In this document: in pieces, positions 42,777-51,861 of the stretch | How positions within the stretch are numbered: the first letter of the stretch is position 1 | Layout of the letters: each line of letters opens with the position of its first letter | Assembly (NCBI GenBank): GCA_021890795.1 | Contig: JAKKUO010000002.1 | Span: 1 to 64,000, forward strand | DNA: 64,000 nucleotides | Direction: 5' to 3' | Origin: Bacillota bacterium | Lineage (GTDB): Bacteria > Bacillota > Sulfobacillia > Symbiobacteriales > ZC4RG38 | Translations under genes and position numbers: made by a program | Notes under the pieces: model-generated | What the model was told of the DNA's origin: nothing | Database searches by the model: none | Seen by the model: the letters and a program-made list of their open reading frames with translations, nothing else

Positions 42777-44170
42777 TGGGGCTCACCCCCAGGGAGATCG
42801 TGGCGGAGCTGGACAAGTACATCGTCGGCCAGACCGCAGCCAAGCGGGTGGTGGCCATCGCCCTGCGGAACCGGTACCGGCGGATGCAGTTGCCGCCGGA
42901 ACTCCGGGATGAGGTCTCGCCCAAGAACATCCTGATGATCGGCCCCACCGGCGTGGGGAAGACCGAGATCGCCCGGCGGCTGGCCCGGCTGGTGGGCGCT
43001 CCCTTTGTGAAGGTGGAAGCCACCAAGTACACCGAGGTCGGCTACGTGGGCCGGGACGTGGAGTCCATGGTCCGGGACCTCGTAGAGACCGCGGTGCGGA
43101 TGGTGAAGAACGAGCGGATTGAAGCGGTGAAGGAACAGGCCCAGCGGCTGGTGGAGGAGCGGATCCTTGAGGCCCTGGTGCCGATGCCAACCCGGGAGCC
43201 CCGGTTCCGGGGCCCGTGGGAGATGCTCTTCGGCGGAGCGGGGGCCGGCGGCTACGAGGATCCGGAGCTGGAACGGAGGCGCCGGGAGGTGGAAGCCGCC
43301 CGGGCCCAGCTGCGGCCCCGGCTGGCCGCTGGGGAGCTAGAGAACGAGTACATCGAGATCGAGTTGGAAGAGCAGGGAATCCCCGGCCTGGAGCTGCCCG
43401 GCGTCCAGGGGATGGAAGAGCTTCATCGGGGGCTCCAGGAGATGTTGGGTGGGCTGCTGCCCCGGCGCCGGCGGCGCCGGAGAGTGACGGTGGCCCAGGC
43501 CCGGAACCTTCTGCTCCAGGAAGAGGCCACGAAGCTCATCGACATGGACGAGGTCGCCGCCGAGGCGATCCACCGGGCCGAGCAGCACGGGATCATCTTC
43601 ATCGACGAGATCGACAAGATCGCCAGCCGGGAAAAGGTCTACGGCCCGGACGTCTCCCGGGAAGGGGTGCAGCGGGACATCCTTCCCATCGTGGAGGGCT
43701 GTACCGTCTACACCCGCTACGGCCCGGTGCGCACCGACCACATCCTTTTCATCGCGGCGGGCGCGTTCCACGTCTCCCGGCCCTCGGACCTGATTCCAGA
43801 GCTCCAGGGCCGGTTTCCCTTGCGGGCGGAGCTGAGCCCCCTGGGGGAGCAGGACTTCGTCCGGATCCTGACGGAGCCGGAGAACGCCCTGTGCAAGCAG
43901 TACAGCGCCCTGCTGGCGACGGAAGGGATCGAACTCGTCTGGACCCCGGAAGGAATCGCCGAGATTGCGCGCATAGCGGCACGGGTCAATGCGGAAACTG
44001 AGGATATCGGAGCCCGCAGGCTCCACACCATCCTGGAAAAGCTCCTGGAGGAAGTCTCCTTCCTGGCGCCGGAGATCGCACCGGCCCGGATTGTGATCAG
44101 CGAGGCCTATGTCCGGGAACAACTCGCCGGCATTCTGGCCCGTCAAGATGTCAGCCGCTTTATCCTCTAG
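42776..44170 (+). CDS. hslU: ATP-dependent protease ATPase subunit HslU (ClpY)
   Basis: AAA+ unfoldase that feeds HslV. 464 residues with [17 protein letters not shown] at the N terminus, Walker [10 protein letters not shown] (about 55-63), the I domain (about 110-250), Walker [13 protein letters not shown], and a C terminus DVSRFIL, the tail that inserts into HslV in the family. GTG 42773 or ATG 42776 are both possible starts, overlapping the hslV stop. The stop codon TAG lies inside a perfect 22-base tandem duplication. Confidence 0.96.
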   Translation: MGLTPREIVAELDKYIVGQTAAKRVVAIALRNRYRRMQLPPELRDEVSPKNILMIGPTGVGKTEIARRLARLVGAPFVKVEATKYTEVGYVGRDVESMVRDLVETAVRMVKNERIEAVKEQAQRLVEERILEALVPMPTREPRFRGPWEMLFGGAGAGGYEDPELERRRREVEAARAQLRPRLAAGELENEYIEIELEEQGIPGLELPGVQGMEELHRGLQEMLGGLLPRRRRRRRVTVAQARNLLLQEEATKLIDMDEVAAEAIHRAEQHGIIFIDEIDKIASREKVYGPDVSREGVQRDILPIVEGCTVYTRYGPVRTDHILFIAAGAFHVSRPSDLIPELQGRFPLRAELSPLGEQDFVRILTEPENALCKQYSALLATEGIELVWTPEGIAEIARIAARVNAETEDIGARRLHTILEKLLEEVSFLAPEIAPARIVISEAYVREQLAGILARQDVSRFIL

Positions 44171-44211
44171 GACAAGACTCTATCACCTTTAGGACAAGAC
44201 TCTATCACCTT
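44168..44211. repeat. Perfect 22-base tandem duplication at the hslU stop
   Basis: A 22-base unit starting TAGGACAAGACTC occurs twice without a mismatch (44168-44189 and 44190-44211). The first TAG is the hslU stop codon. The second copy ends just before the codY ribosome binding site. It looks like a recent slippage or duplication event. Confidence 0.97.
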
Positions 44212-44230
44212 GAAACGGAGGCAAAGCGCT

Positions 44231-44992
44231 ATGAAGTCCCTGCTTGAGAAGACTCGTCGCATCAACCGGCTGCTGCAGCGGAGCGCCGGTACCCAGGTGA
44301 ACTTCAACGAGATGGCCCAGGTGCTCTCGGAACTGATTAACGCCAATGTCTACGTCGCTTCCCGGAAGGGGAAGATCCTCGGCAGCGGCGTCCGCCACGG
44401 GGTGGAGGGGCCGCTCACCGGTGCGACCTTCTCCGAGGAGTTCAACCACAAGCTGATGAAGATCGATGAGACCACCCCGAACACCACCTTCGGCCGGCTC
44501 GTCCTCGTCAAGGACGGCAACGAACTCTACTTCGATGAGAACCTGGTGACCGTCGTCCCTATCAACGGCGGCGGTGAGCGGCTGGGCACCCTGATCCTGG
44601 GCCGGGACAGCGGGGAGTTCGGCGATGAGGAGCTGATCCTGGCCGAGCTGGGGGCGACCGTGGTAGGCATGGAGATCCTCCGGGCCCACGCGGCCGAGAT
44701 GGAGGAGGAGGCCCGGAAGAAGGCGGCGGTCCAGGTCGCCCTGGGTACCCTCTCCTACTCGGAGCTGGAGGCGGTGCAGCACATCTTCGACGAGCTGGAC
44801 GGCAACGAAGGGCTGCTGGTCGCCTCGAAGATCGCCGACCGGGTCGGCATCACCCGCTCGGTGATCGTCAACGCCCTGCGGAAGTTCGAGAGCGCGGGCG
44901 TCATCGAGAGCCGGTCCCTGGGCATGAAGGGCACCCACATCAAGGTGCTCAACGACCGGCTGATCGAGGAGCTGCGGAAGCTCCGGGGCTAA
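44231..44992 (+). CDS. codY: Global transcription regulator CodY
   Basis: GTP- and branched-chain-amino-acid-sensing regulator of nutrient-limitation genes, including competence, motility and sporulation genes in Bacillus. 253 residues from ATG 44231, which has AACGGAGG upstream: GAF ligand domain (about 1-155) with the linker helix, and a winged HTH with [20 protein letters not shown] near residues 200-220. The following strand [16 protein letters not shown] is the family ending. It stands between hslU and the flagellar operon, as in Bacillus. Confidence 0.97.
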   Translation: MKSLLEKTRRINRLLQRSAGTQVNFNEMAQVLSELINANVYVASRKGKILGSGVRHGVEGPLTGATFSEEFNHKLMKIDETTPNTTFGRLVLVKDGNELYFDENLVTVVPINGGGERLGTLILGRDSGEFGDEELILAELGATVVGMEILRAHAAEMEEEARKKAAVQVALGTLSYSELEAVQHIFDELDGNEGLLVASKIADRVGITRSVIVNALRKFESAGVIESRSLGMKGTHIKVLNDRLIEELRKLRG

Positions 44993-45122
44993 GGGGTGCC
45001 CCCCCGGGGGGGGGGGCCGGGGGGGGGGTGGGGGCCGGTACCGGCCCCAACCGCCCCGCTCCGTGGGACTCGGGTCCCACGCCGGCGCTCCTTGGCGTTC
45101 CCTGAATAGGACCTCTGACACA
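44993..45122. other. G-rich stretch directly after codY
   Basis: Directly after the codY stop come seven C (44999-45005), eleven G (45006-45016), CC, ten G (45019-45028), T and five G (45030-45034). Such runs can form a G-quadruplex on the plus strand and are a common source of sequencing length errors. The rest up to 45122 shows no gene. Confidence 0.8.
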
Positions 45123-45168
45123 GGATCCCCGACCGGCCGACCGCCGGTCGGGGATCCCTTCCTTTTTA
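45123..45168 (+). terminator. Intrinsic terminator after codY
   Basis: GGATCCCCGACCGGC (45123-45137) and GCCGGTCGGGGATCC (45143-45157) form a perfect 15-base-pair stem with a five-base loop, followed by CTTCCTTTTTATA. Confidence 0.93.
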
Positions 45169-45389
45169 TATATGTACGCCGGCCGCCCGGACGGGGGGCG
45201 GCGGATGCCGTGGGATGGCGGATGAGACTAAGGTCCCAAAGTTAATTGTCTAGAGTTGGAGATGCAGGGAATCCAATGGATCATGTCGAACCAAGTCGAG
45301 GCAACTTGAAGCCCAGTAGGACTTTTCCAGGTCAGTACCGTTCCCGTCCTGTAGCAACCGGTGCGGGGGCTCAAAGAGGAGGTGGTTGC
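45169..45389 (+). other. Leader-like intergenic region before flgB
   Basis: About 220 bases between the codY terminator and flgB. It is lower in GC than the surrounding genes, with short inverted repeats (CAAGT/ACTTG at 45291-45309; GGAC/GTCC around 45318-45353). I see no clear SigA or SigD promoter and no known riboswitch motif. It must contain or receive the main start of the flagellar operon, so a structured leader is possible. Confidence 0.4.
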
Positions 45390-45818
45390 GTGCCGCTCTT
45401 CCCGCCCCACCTGTCGATCCTCCAGCGGGGCCTGGAAGCGGCCACGGTCCGGCAGGCGGCCCTGGCCCACAACCTGGCCAACGTCAACACCCCCGGGTAC
45501 AAGGCCCTCCGGGTGCGGTTTGAGGAGCACCTGGCGGCTGCCCTGGGAATCGCCGGGACGGGCGAGGGGCCCCGGCTGCCGCTGCAGGTCACCCACCCCC
45601 GGCACCTGAGGGGGCGGGGGGTCCAGGCCGCCCAGGAGGTCCGCCCCGAGGTGGTCCGGGATCCCTCCCGGTCTGACCGAGCGGACGGCAACAACGTGGA
45701 CGTGGAAGCGGAGATGGCCCAGATGGCGGCCAACGAGATCTGGTACGGTGCTCTCCTGCGGCAGCTGAATGACGAGCTGGCCCGGCTGCGGCTGGCCGTG
45801 ACCGAAGGGAGGCGGTAG
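45390..45818 (+). CDS. flgB: Flagellar basal-body rod protein FlgB
   Basis: Proximal rod component of the basal body. 142 residues from GTG 45390, just after AGAGGAGGTGG. The N terminus contains LAHNLANVNTPGYKALRVRFEE, the rod/hook family motif, split here for length as LAHNLANVNTPGY and KALRVRFEE; the C terminus is the usual amphipathic helix. First gene of the long flagellar operon; an earlier in-frame start at 45246 has no similarity. Confidence 0.94.
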   Translation: MPLFPPHLSILQRGLEAATVRQAALAHNLANVNTPGYKALRVRFEEHLAAALGIAGTGEGPRLPLQVTHPRHLRGRGVQAAQEVRPEVVRDPSRSDRADGNNVDVEAEMAQMAANEIWYGALLRQLNDELARLRLAVTEGRR

Positions 45819-45820
45819 TC

Positions 45821-46330
45821 GTGCCGGGGTGGTTCCGGATTCTGGAGATTAGCGCCACCGGCCTGACGGCCGAGCGCTTCCGGATGGAGGTCATCGCCAA
45901 TAACATCGCCAACGCCAACACGACCCGGACGGAGCGGGGCGGCCCGTACCGGCGCCGGGTCGCTGTCCTTGCGGCCCGGGAAGAGGCGCCGGCGCCATTC
46001 TCCGAGTGGCTCGGCCGGGCGATGGCCCAGGTTGGGGTCCGCACCTTCCGGCCCCCGGGCATCCCGGGGACCGGGGCGGAGGTGGCCGGCCAGGTGGGGG
46101 CCGGGGTGCGGGTGGTGGCAGTGGGGGAGGACCCCCGTCCGTTGCCCCTCCGGTACGACCCCACCCATCCGGATGCCGACGCCAACGGGTACGTGCAGAT
46201 GCCCAACGTCGACCCCTTGCTGGAGATGGTGGACCTCATCAGTGCCTCCCGGGCCTACGAGGCCAACGTGACGGCCTTTACCACCGCCCGGCAGATGGCG
46301 CTCCGGACCCTGGAACTGGGGAGGTCGTAA
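45821..46330 (+). CDS. flgC: Flagellar basal-body rod protein FlgC
   Basis: Proximal rod component. 169 residues, slightly longer than usual because of an inserted stretch near residues 75-100. The N terminus has ISATGLTAERFRMEVIANN and IANANTT; the C terminus has VQMPNVDPLLEMVDLISASR and AYEANVTAF, all family signatures. It starts with GTG two bases after the flgB stop. Confidence 0.95.
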   Translation: MPGWFRILEISATGLTAERFRMEVIANNIANANTTRTERGGPYRRRVAVLAAREEAPAPFSEWLGRAMAQVGVRTFRPPGIPGTGAEVAGQVGAGVRVVAVGEDPRPLPLRYDPTHPDADANGYVQMPNVDPLLEMVDLISASRAYEANVTAFTTARQMALRTLELGRS

Positions 46331-46337
46331 GTGAGGG

Positions 46338-46679
46338 ATGAACGGCGTGGTGCTTTCCGGACTGCCCGGCGCCGGTCGGGCAGCGGGCGCCGTGTCGGGC
46401 CTTGCACCGGGCGCCGCCCCGGGCCAGGCCCAGAGCCGCCAGGAGCCGGCGGGAGCCGGCCAAAGCTTTGCCGCCTTCCTGGAGGAGGCCCTGGCCCGGG
46501 TGGAAGCCCAGCAGCTGGAGGCCCAGGCGGCGGCGGTCCGCCTGGCGGCCGGCCAGGCGCCGGACCTGGCCGCGGTGATGCTGACCTCGGAGAAGGCGAC
46601 CCTCAGCCTGCAGTTTGCCATCGCGGTGCGGAACAAGGTGCTGGAAGCTTACCAGGAGATCATGCGGATGCCCCTGTGA
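46338..46679 (+). CDS. fliE: Flagellar hook-basal body protein FliE
   Basis: Links the MS ring to the rod. 113 residues; the first 40 are Gly/Ala/Pro-rich and variable, and the conserved end reads VMLTSEKATLSLQFAIAVRN, then KVLEAYQEIMRMPL, typical for the family. Starts seven bases after the flgC stop; the same order flgBC-fliE is nearly universal. Confidence 0.95.
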   Translation: MNGVVLSGLPGAGRAAGAVSGLAPGAAPGQAQSRQEPAGAGQSFAAFLEEALARVEAQQLEAQAAAVRLAAGQAPDLAAVMLTSEKATLSLQFAIAVRNKVLEAYQEIMRMPL

Positions 46680-46719
46680 CGGGCACCGGGTTTGAACCCG
46701 GTCCAAAGGAGTTGACCCC

Positions 46720-48399
46720 GTGAGCGGTTGGTTCGCGCGGGCGTGGTCTCAGGTTCGGGAACGCTGGCGCAACCTGCCAGCCAATCTGCGGATTCTGCTC
46801 ATCGGCACGGCGGTTGCCCTGGCCCTTGCCGGCGCCGTGCTCATCGGTCTCAGCGCCAGGGATCGGGAACAGGAACTGGTGCCGCTGCCGGGACAGCCCT
46901 ATGCGGCCGAGGAGCTGGCCGCGGTGGTGGCCAAGCTGGACGAGGCGGGTATCCCCTATCGCCACGGGGGGCGGGACGGCACCCTGATCCTGGTCCCCCG
47001 GCAGGACCTCCTCCGGGCCCAGTTGGCGGTGGCCCAGGCCGGGGTGGAGACCGGGCCGCCGGGGTGGGAACTCTTTGACCGGACCAACCTGACGGCGACG
47101 GACTTCGACCGGCGGGTGATGCTCCTCCGGGCGATGGAGGGGGAGCTGAGCAAGGCCATCAGCAGTCTGGAGCCACTGAAGAGCGCCACGGTGAAGCTCT
47201 CCCTGCCGGAGCGTTCCGCCTTTGTCCGGGAGCAGCAGCCGGCCACCGCCGCGGTGCTGGTAGAGCCGAAGCCTGGCCGTTCCCTCAGCCCCCAGGAGGT
47301 GGAGGGAATCGTTCGGTTCCTCACCGGCGCGGTGCCGGGCCTCCAGGCGGAGAACGTGGTGGTCATCGACCACACCGGCCGGGCCCTGACCGGCGGTCCG
47401 GCGGGCGAGGAGGAGGCCCAGGCGGTCGACGCCAGCCGGCGGCTCCAGGCCCAGCTGGAGTACAAGGCCGCCCTGGAGAAGGGGCTCCAGGACTCCCTCG
47501 ACCGGATGTTCGGCCCTGGCAACAGCTCGGTGATGGTCAGCGTTACCCTGGACTTCGACACCCGCAGCGTGGAGTCCACGGAGTACACCCAGCCGCAGGT
47601 GCGGAGCCGGCAGGAGACGACGGAGACCTTCCAGGGGACCGGGGCCCCGCCGGGTGGGAACCAGGCCACCGGCGTCGACGCCAACAGCCCGAATCCCCCC
47701 ACCTACCAGACCATCCAGGGCGCCGGCACCTCCTCCTACGAGAAGGAGGATTCCATCGTCAACTACGAGCTCGGCCAGATCAAGACCCTGGAGGTCAAGG
47801 CGCCGGGTCAGGTCCGGGAGATCAGCGTCGGCGTCTTCCTCAACCGGAAGGTCCTGGAGACCATGGGGATGGACACCCAGGGGGTGATCCTGCAGGTTCA
47901 GCAGGCGGTGGCCCGGGCGGTGGGCGCGCCGGTGGAGAACGTCACCGTGGCGGCCATCCCCTTTGACAACCCGCTCCTGGAGGCCTTCCGGACTCCCGGG
48001 GCCGAGGAGCCCAGCAAACCAGTCCTCTCCCCGGTGGCCCTGGGGTTGGGGGCTGGCGCGGCGCTGCTGATCGTGGTGGCCCTCCTCTGGTACCTGCGCC
48101 GGCGCCGGGCCCAGGCGGAGCCGGTGGAGGTGCTGGAGCCCGGGCTGGAGGCCGAGACCATGGCCGCAGCCACCCTGGAGGCGCCGGAGCAGGCCACCTC
48201 GTCGCTGCCGGCGCCGCCGGAGCCTGAGCCCACCCAGGAGGAGCTGATCCAGTACCTGGGCGAGGAGTTCCTGCAGAAGGCGACCGACCCGGTGCGCCGC
48301 AAGCTCCGGGAGGAGGTCCGGAAGCTGGTGGAGACCAATCCGGAGTTGGCAGCCCAGCTGATCCGGGCCTGGCTCGCCGAAGAACGTGGGTCGAGGTGA
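46720..48399 (+). CDS. fliF: Flagellar MS-ring protein FliF
   Basis: Forms the membrane-supramembrane ring on which the motor is built. 559 residues with two membrane segments (about 24-44 and 439-459), ring-building motifs between (DFDRRVMLLRAMEGELSKAI; LPERSAFVREQQPATAAVLV; VRFLTGAVPGLQAENVVVID), and a cytoplasmic C-terminal tail that binds FliG (acidic, about 470-559). The stretch YEKEDSIVNYELGQIKTL is conserved. GTG 46720 is the start. Confidence 0.96.
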   Translation: MSGWFARAWSQVRERWRNLPANLRILLIGTAVALALAGAVLIGLSARDREQELVPLPGQPYAAEELAAVVAKLDEAGIPYRHGGRDGTLILVPRQDLLRAQLAVAQAGVETGPPGWELFDRTNLTATDFDRRVMLLRAMEGELSKAISSLEPLKSATVKLSLPERSAFVREQQPATAAVLVEPKPGRSLSPQEVEGIVRFLTGAVPGLQAENVVVIDHTGRALTGGPAGEEEAQAVDASRRLQAQLEYKAALEKGLQDSLDRMFGPGNSSVMVSVTLDFDTRSVESTEYTQPQVRSRQETTETFQGTGAPPGGNQATGVDANSPNPPTYQTIQGAGTSSYEKEDSIVNYELGQIKTLEVKAPGQVREISVGVFLNRKVLETMGMDTQGVILQVQQAVARAVGAPVENVTVAAIPFDNPLLEAFRTPGAEEPSKPVLSPVALGLGAGAALLIVVALLWYLRRRRAQAEPVEVLEPGLEAETMAAATLEAPEQATSSLPAPPEPEPTQEELIQYLGEEFLQKATDPVRRKLREEVRKLVETNPELAAQLIRAWLAEERGSR

Positions 48400-48405
48400 C
48401 GGTCG

Positions 48406-49428
48406 GTGCCAGCGCGGACGACGACCCAGGGGCTGACGGGCCGGCAGAAGGCAGCGATCTTCATGATCGCCCTGGGGCCGGAGATGGCCGCCAAGGTCTT
48501 CCGGCACCTCAAGCCGGATGAGATGGAGACCATCAGCCTGGAGATCGCCAACCAAAGGACCGTCACCCCCGACGAGCGGGACATGGTGCTCCAGGAGTTC
48601 TACCAGATGGCCATCGCCCAGAGCTACATCGCCGCGGGCGGCCTGGACTACGCCCGGGAACTCCTGGAGAAGGCCCTGGGGCCGGCCAAGGCGATGGAGA
48701 TCCTGCAGCGGCTGACGGCCTCCCTGCAGGTGCGCCCCTTCGACCTGATCCGGAAGGCCGACCCGTCCCAGCTCCTCTCCTTCATCCAGAACGAGCACCC
48801 CCAGACCATCGCCCTGATCATGGCCTACCTCCACCCGGATCAGGCGGCCACGGTGCTCTCCGCCCTGCCGCCGGAGCGGCAGGCGGACGTGGCCCGGCGG
48901 ATCGCCATCATGGACCGGACCAGCCCCGAAGTCCTCAAGGAAGTGGAGCGGGTGCTGGAGCGGAAGCTCGCCTCCCTGGTCAGCCAGGACTACACCGTGG
49001 CCGGAGGGGTCGAGGCGGTGGTGGAGATCCTCAACCGGGTGGACCGAGGCACCGAGAAGACCATCATGGAGGCCCTCGCGGTCCAGGACCCGTCCCTGGC
49101 CGACGAGATCAAGAAGCGGATGTTCCTCTTCGAGGACATCGTCCACCTGGACAACCGGACGGTCCAGCGGATCCTCCGGGAGGTGGACATGAACCGGGAC
49201 CTGCCCCTGGCCCTCAAGGTGGCCAGCGAGGAGGTCAAGCAGAAGATCTTCCGCAACATCTCCAAGCGGGCGGCGGAGAACCTCCGGGAGAGCATGGAGT
49301 ACCTGGGGCCGGTGCGGCTCCGGGACGTCGAGGAGGCCCAGGCCAAGATCGTCAACATCATCCGTCGGCTGGAAGAGGAAGGCGAGATCGTCATCGCCCG
49401 GGGCGGGGGGGACGACATCGTTGTCTAG
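48406..49428 (+). CDS. fliG: Flagellar motor switch protein FliG
   Basis: Rotor protein that contacts the stator and reverses rotation. 340 residues, full length. Family motifs: LTGRQKAAIFMIALGPE at the N terminus (FliF-binding), EHPQTIALIMAYL in the middle (the EHPQ motif), and the C-terminal charged ridge around FLFEDIVHLDNRTVQRILRE. The GTG start lies six bases after fliF; its stop overlaps the fliH start by eight bases. Confidence 0.97.
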   Translation: MPARTTTQGLTGRQKAAIFMIALGPEMAAKVFRHLKPDEMETISLEIANQRTVTPDERDMVLQEFYQMAIAQSYIAAGGLDYARELLEKALGPAKAMEILQRLTASLQVRPFDLIRKADPSQLLSFIQNEHPQTIALIMAYLHPDQAATVLSALPPERQADVARRIAIMDRTSPEVLKEVERVLERKLASLVSQDYTVAGGVEAVVEILNRVDRGTEKTIMEALAVQDPSLADEIKKRMFLFEDIVHLDNRTVQRILREVDMNRDLPLALKVASEEVKQKIFRNISKRAAENLRESMEYLGPVRLRDVEEAQAKIVNIIRRLEEEGEIVIARGGGDDIVV

Positions 49429-50374
49429 CAAGGGCTTGCGGGTCATCAAGGCAGCCTGGATCGCTGCGGGACCGGACGGCGCCCTCCCGAACGGGGCTTA
49501 CCCGAACGGGGCTCATCCGAACGGGGTTGTCCCCACGGGCGCTGGCCAGGGGGCCGGGAGCCGGTGGCCGGCAGGGAGCACACCCGCGCCCGTGCCCGTC
49601 CGGACGCCGGCGGAGGTCCTGGAGGAGGCCCGGCGCCGGGCCCGGGCCCTGGAGGCCGAGGCCGAGGCCCTGCTGGCCGAGGCCCGGGAGGCGGCTGAGC
49701 GGGAGCTGGCCCGGGCCCGGGAGGAGGCGGCGGCCTGCCTCGCCCGGGCCGAGGCGGAGGCGGCAGCCCTGGTGGCCGCCGCCCGGGAGGAGGCTGAGGC
49801 CCTCCGGGCCGAGGCCCGGCAGGCAGCGGAGGCCGAGGGCCGGCAGCAAGGCTACCAGGAGGGGCTGGCCGCCGCCCGGGCGGAGGCCGAGGCGGAGATC
49901 GCCCGGGCCCGGGAGGCGGCAGAGCAGGAACTGGCCGCCGCCCGGGCGGAGGCGGAGCGGATCCGGGCCGAGGCCCTGGCGGACCGGGACCGGCTCCTGG
50001 GGGAGCTGGAGCCGGAGCTGGTGGCCCTCGCCCTGGAGATCGCCCGGCAGATCCTCCGGGCGGAGCTGAAGCTCCAGCCCGAAGCGCTGGCCGCGATGGT
50101 GACCGCTGCCCTGACCAAGGTCCGGGGCGAACCCGAGGTGCGCCTCCGGCTTCATCCCGGGGACCTGCCCCTGGCGGAACAGCACCGGGCCCAGTGGCAG
50201 GGGGCCCTGGGGGGCCAGGTGGAGGTGGCGCCGGACCCGTCCCTGGAGCCGGGGGAGTTCATCCTCGACTCCCACCAGGGACAGGTGGACGGCCGGGTGG
50301 ATGCCCAGGTTCGGCAGGTGGCCGCCGCCCTGGGGGACCTGCTGCCCCGGGCCGCGGCCGCCGGCGGAAGGTAG
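49421..50374 (+). CDS. fliH: Flagellar export stator protein FliH
   Basis: Regulates the export ATPase FliI and links it to the motor. 317 residues: a variable N terminus with a 5-residue repeat (PNGAY, PNGAH, PNGVV), a long Ala/Glu/Arg coiled coil (about 60-195), and the conserved C-terminal domain (about 200-317; ALALEIARQILRAELK, DPSLEPGEFIL). The last segment is the FliI-binding domain in the family. The TTG start overlaps fliG. Repeats in the DNA explain the proline-asparagine stretch. Confidence 0.9.
   Translation: MSSKGLRVIKAAWIAAGPDGALPNGAYPNGAHPNGVVPTGAGQGAGSRWPAGSTPAPVPVRTPAEVLEEARRRARALEAEAEALLAEAREAAERELARAREEAAACLARAEAEAAALVAAAREEAEALRAEARQAAEAEGRQQGYQEGLAAARAEAEAEIARAREAAEQELAAARAEAERIRAEALADRDRLLGELEPELVALALEIARQILRAELKLQPEALAAMVTAALTKVRGEPEVRLRLHPGDLPLAEQHRAQWQGALGGQVEVAPDPSLEPGEFILDSHQGQVDGRVDAQVRQVAAALGDLLPRAAAAGGR
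49486..49530. repeat. Three tandem 15-base repeats inside fliH
   Basis: Three units of about 15 bases, each built around CCGAACGGGG (49486-49500, 49501-49515, 49516-49530), differ by two to four bases in their ends. They keep the reading frame and code for a short Pro-Asn-Gly repeat. Confidence 0.9.
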
Positions 50375-50423
50375 AGGGAAGGAAGGCAGAGCCGTAGGAC
50401 CGGTCCGAGGGGAGGGGTGAGGG

Positions 50424-51803
50424 ATGTCGGTGCTGGCAGAGGCCCGGCGCCGGATCCGCCGGGTCGACCCGCTCCCCCTGGTGGGGCAGGTGACCGGGGT
50501 GGTGGGCCTGACCATCCAGGCCCGGGGCCCCCGGGCCCGGGTGGGCGACCTCTGCTGGCTGGGCCCGCCTGGGAGCGCGGTGCCCCCGGGGCCCCTCTGG
50601 CGGCCGGCCCTCGCCCGGGAGGGGGAGGTGCCGGGGCTCTGGGGCGAGGTGGTGGGCTTCCGGGAAGGGCTCACCCTCCTGATGCCCCTGGGGGATCCGG
50701 CAGGCCTCGCCCCGGGCTGGGAGGTCCGGAGCCTGGGCCGCCCCCTGGAGGTGCCTGTGGGGCCAGGGCTCCTGGGCCGGGTCCTGGACGGGCTGGGCCG
50801 GCCCATCGACGGCAAGGGGCCGGTGCCGGCGGAGGCCTACTACCCCGTCACCCAGTCGCCGCCCCACCCCCTGGCCCGGCAGCGGATCCGCACCCCCCTT
50901 TCGGTGGGGGTCCGGGCCATCGACGGCCTGCTGACCGTGGGCCGGGGGCAGCGGATCGGGATCTTCGCCGGCTCCGGGGTCGGCAAGTCCACCCTCCTGG
51001 GGATGATGGCCCGGGGGACCCAGGCGGATGTGACGGTCATCGCCCTGGTGGGGGAGCGGGGCCGGGAGGTCCGGGAGTTCATCGAGGGGGATCTGGGGGA
51101 GGAGGGGCTCCGCCGGTCGGTGGTGGTGGCGGCCACCTCGGACCAGCCGGCTCTGGTGCGGCTGAAGGGAGCGCTCCTAGCCACCGCCATCGCCGAGTAC
51201 TTTCGGGACCAGGGGCTGGACGTGCTGCTCCTGATGGACTCCGTCACCCGGCTCGCGATGGCCCAGCGGGAGGTGGGGCTGGCGGTGGGGGAGCCCCCGT
51301 CCAGCCGGGGCTACACCCCGTCGGTCTTCTCCCTGCTGCCCCGGCTCCTGGAGCGGGCCGGGACCGCGGAGCGGGGCAGCATCACCGGCTTCTACACCGT
51401 CCTGGTGGACGGCGACGACATGACCGAGCCCATCGCGGACACGGTCCGGGGGATCCTGGACGGGCACATCGTCCTGAGCCGCCGGCTGGCGGCCCACGGC
51501 CAGTACCCGGCCATCGACCTCCTCCAGTCCGTCAGCCGGGTGATGCGCCAGGTGACGGATCCGGCCCACCAGCAGGCCGCGGCCCGGTTCCGGCAGTACC
51601 TGGCCACCTACCGGGAGGCGGAGGACCTGATCCACGTCGGGGCTTACAAGCCCGGCCAGAGCCCGGAGATCGACGCGGCGGTGGCCAAACTGCCGGCGAT
51701 GCGGCGGTACCTGATGCAGGGGGTAGAGGAGCGGACCGACCTCCGGCAGGCCATCGAAGAGCTTCTGGCTCTCTTCCCTCCTGATGAGCCGGCCGGCCCG
51801 TGA
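50424..51803 (+). CDS. fliI: Flagellum-specific ATPase FliI
   Basis: Hexameric ATPase of flagellar type III export, related to F1 beta. 459 residues; Walker A GSGVGKST at 183-190, [17 protein letters not shown], the Walker [21 protein letters not shown] and [14 protein letters not shown]. Preceded by GAGGGGAGGGGTGAGGG. The order fliG-fliH-fliI-fliJ is the standard one. Confidence 0.97.
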   Translation: MSVLAEARRRIRRVDPLPLVGQVTGVVGLTIQARGPRARVGDLCWLGPPGSAVPPGPLWRPALAREGEVPGLWGEVVGFREGLTLLMPLGDPAGLAPGWEVRSLGRPLEVPVGPGLLGRVLDGLGRPIDGKGPVPAEAYYPVTQSPPHPLARQRIRTPLSVGVRAIDGLLTVGRGQRIGIFAGSGVGKSTLLGMMARGTQADVTVIALVGERGREVREFIEGDLGEEGLRRSVVVAATSDQPALVRLKGALLATAIAEYFRDQGLDVLLLMDSVTRLAMAQREVGLAVGEPPSSRGYTPSVFSLLPRLLERAGTAERGSITGFYTVLVDGDDMTEPIADTVRGILDGHIVLSRRLAAHGQYPAIDLLQSVSRVMRQVTDPAHQQAAARFRQYLATYREAEDLIHVGAYKPGQSPEIDAAVAKLPAMRRYLMQGVEERTDLRQAIEELLALFPPDEPAGP

Positions 51804-51861
51804 CGGGATGCCCGTCTTTACTACCTGAATTCGCAGAGTCGACGGGGTTTTGTGGGGGCAG

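Noticed and set aside
45284-45290. Spo0A box TGTCGAA before flgB
   Set aside because: A single seven-base match is expected by chance several times in this window; no second site at a meaningful distance.
45169-45389. Cyclic-di-GMP riboswitch in the flgB leader
   Set aside because: I looked for the GEMM-I and GEMM-II motifs and found neither the conserved loops nor the receptor sequence.
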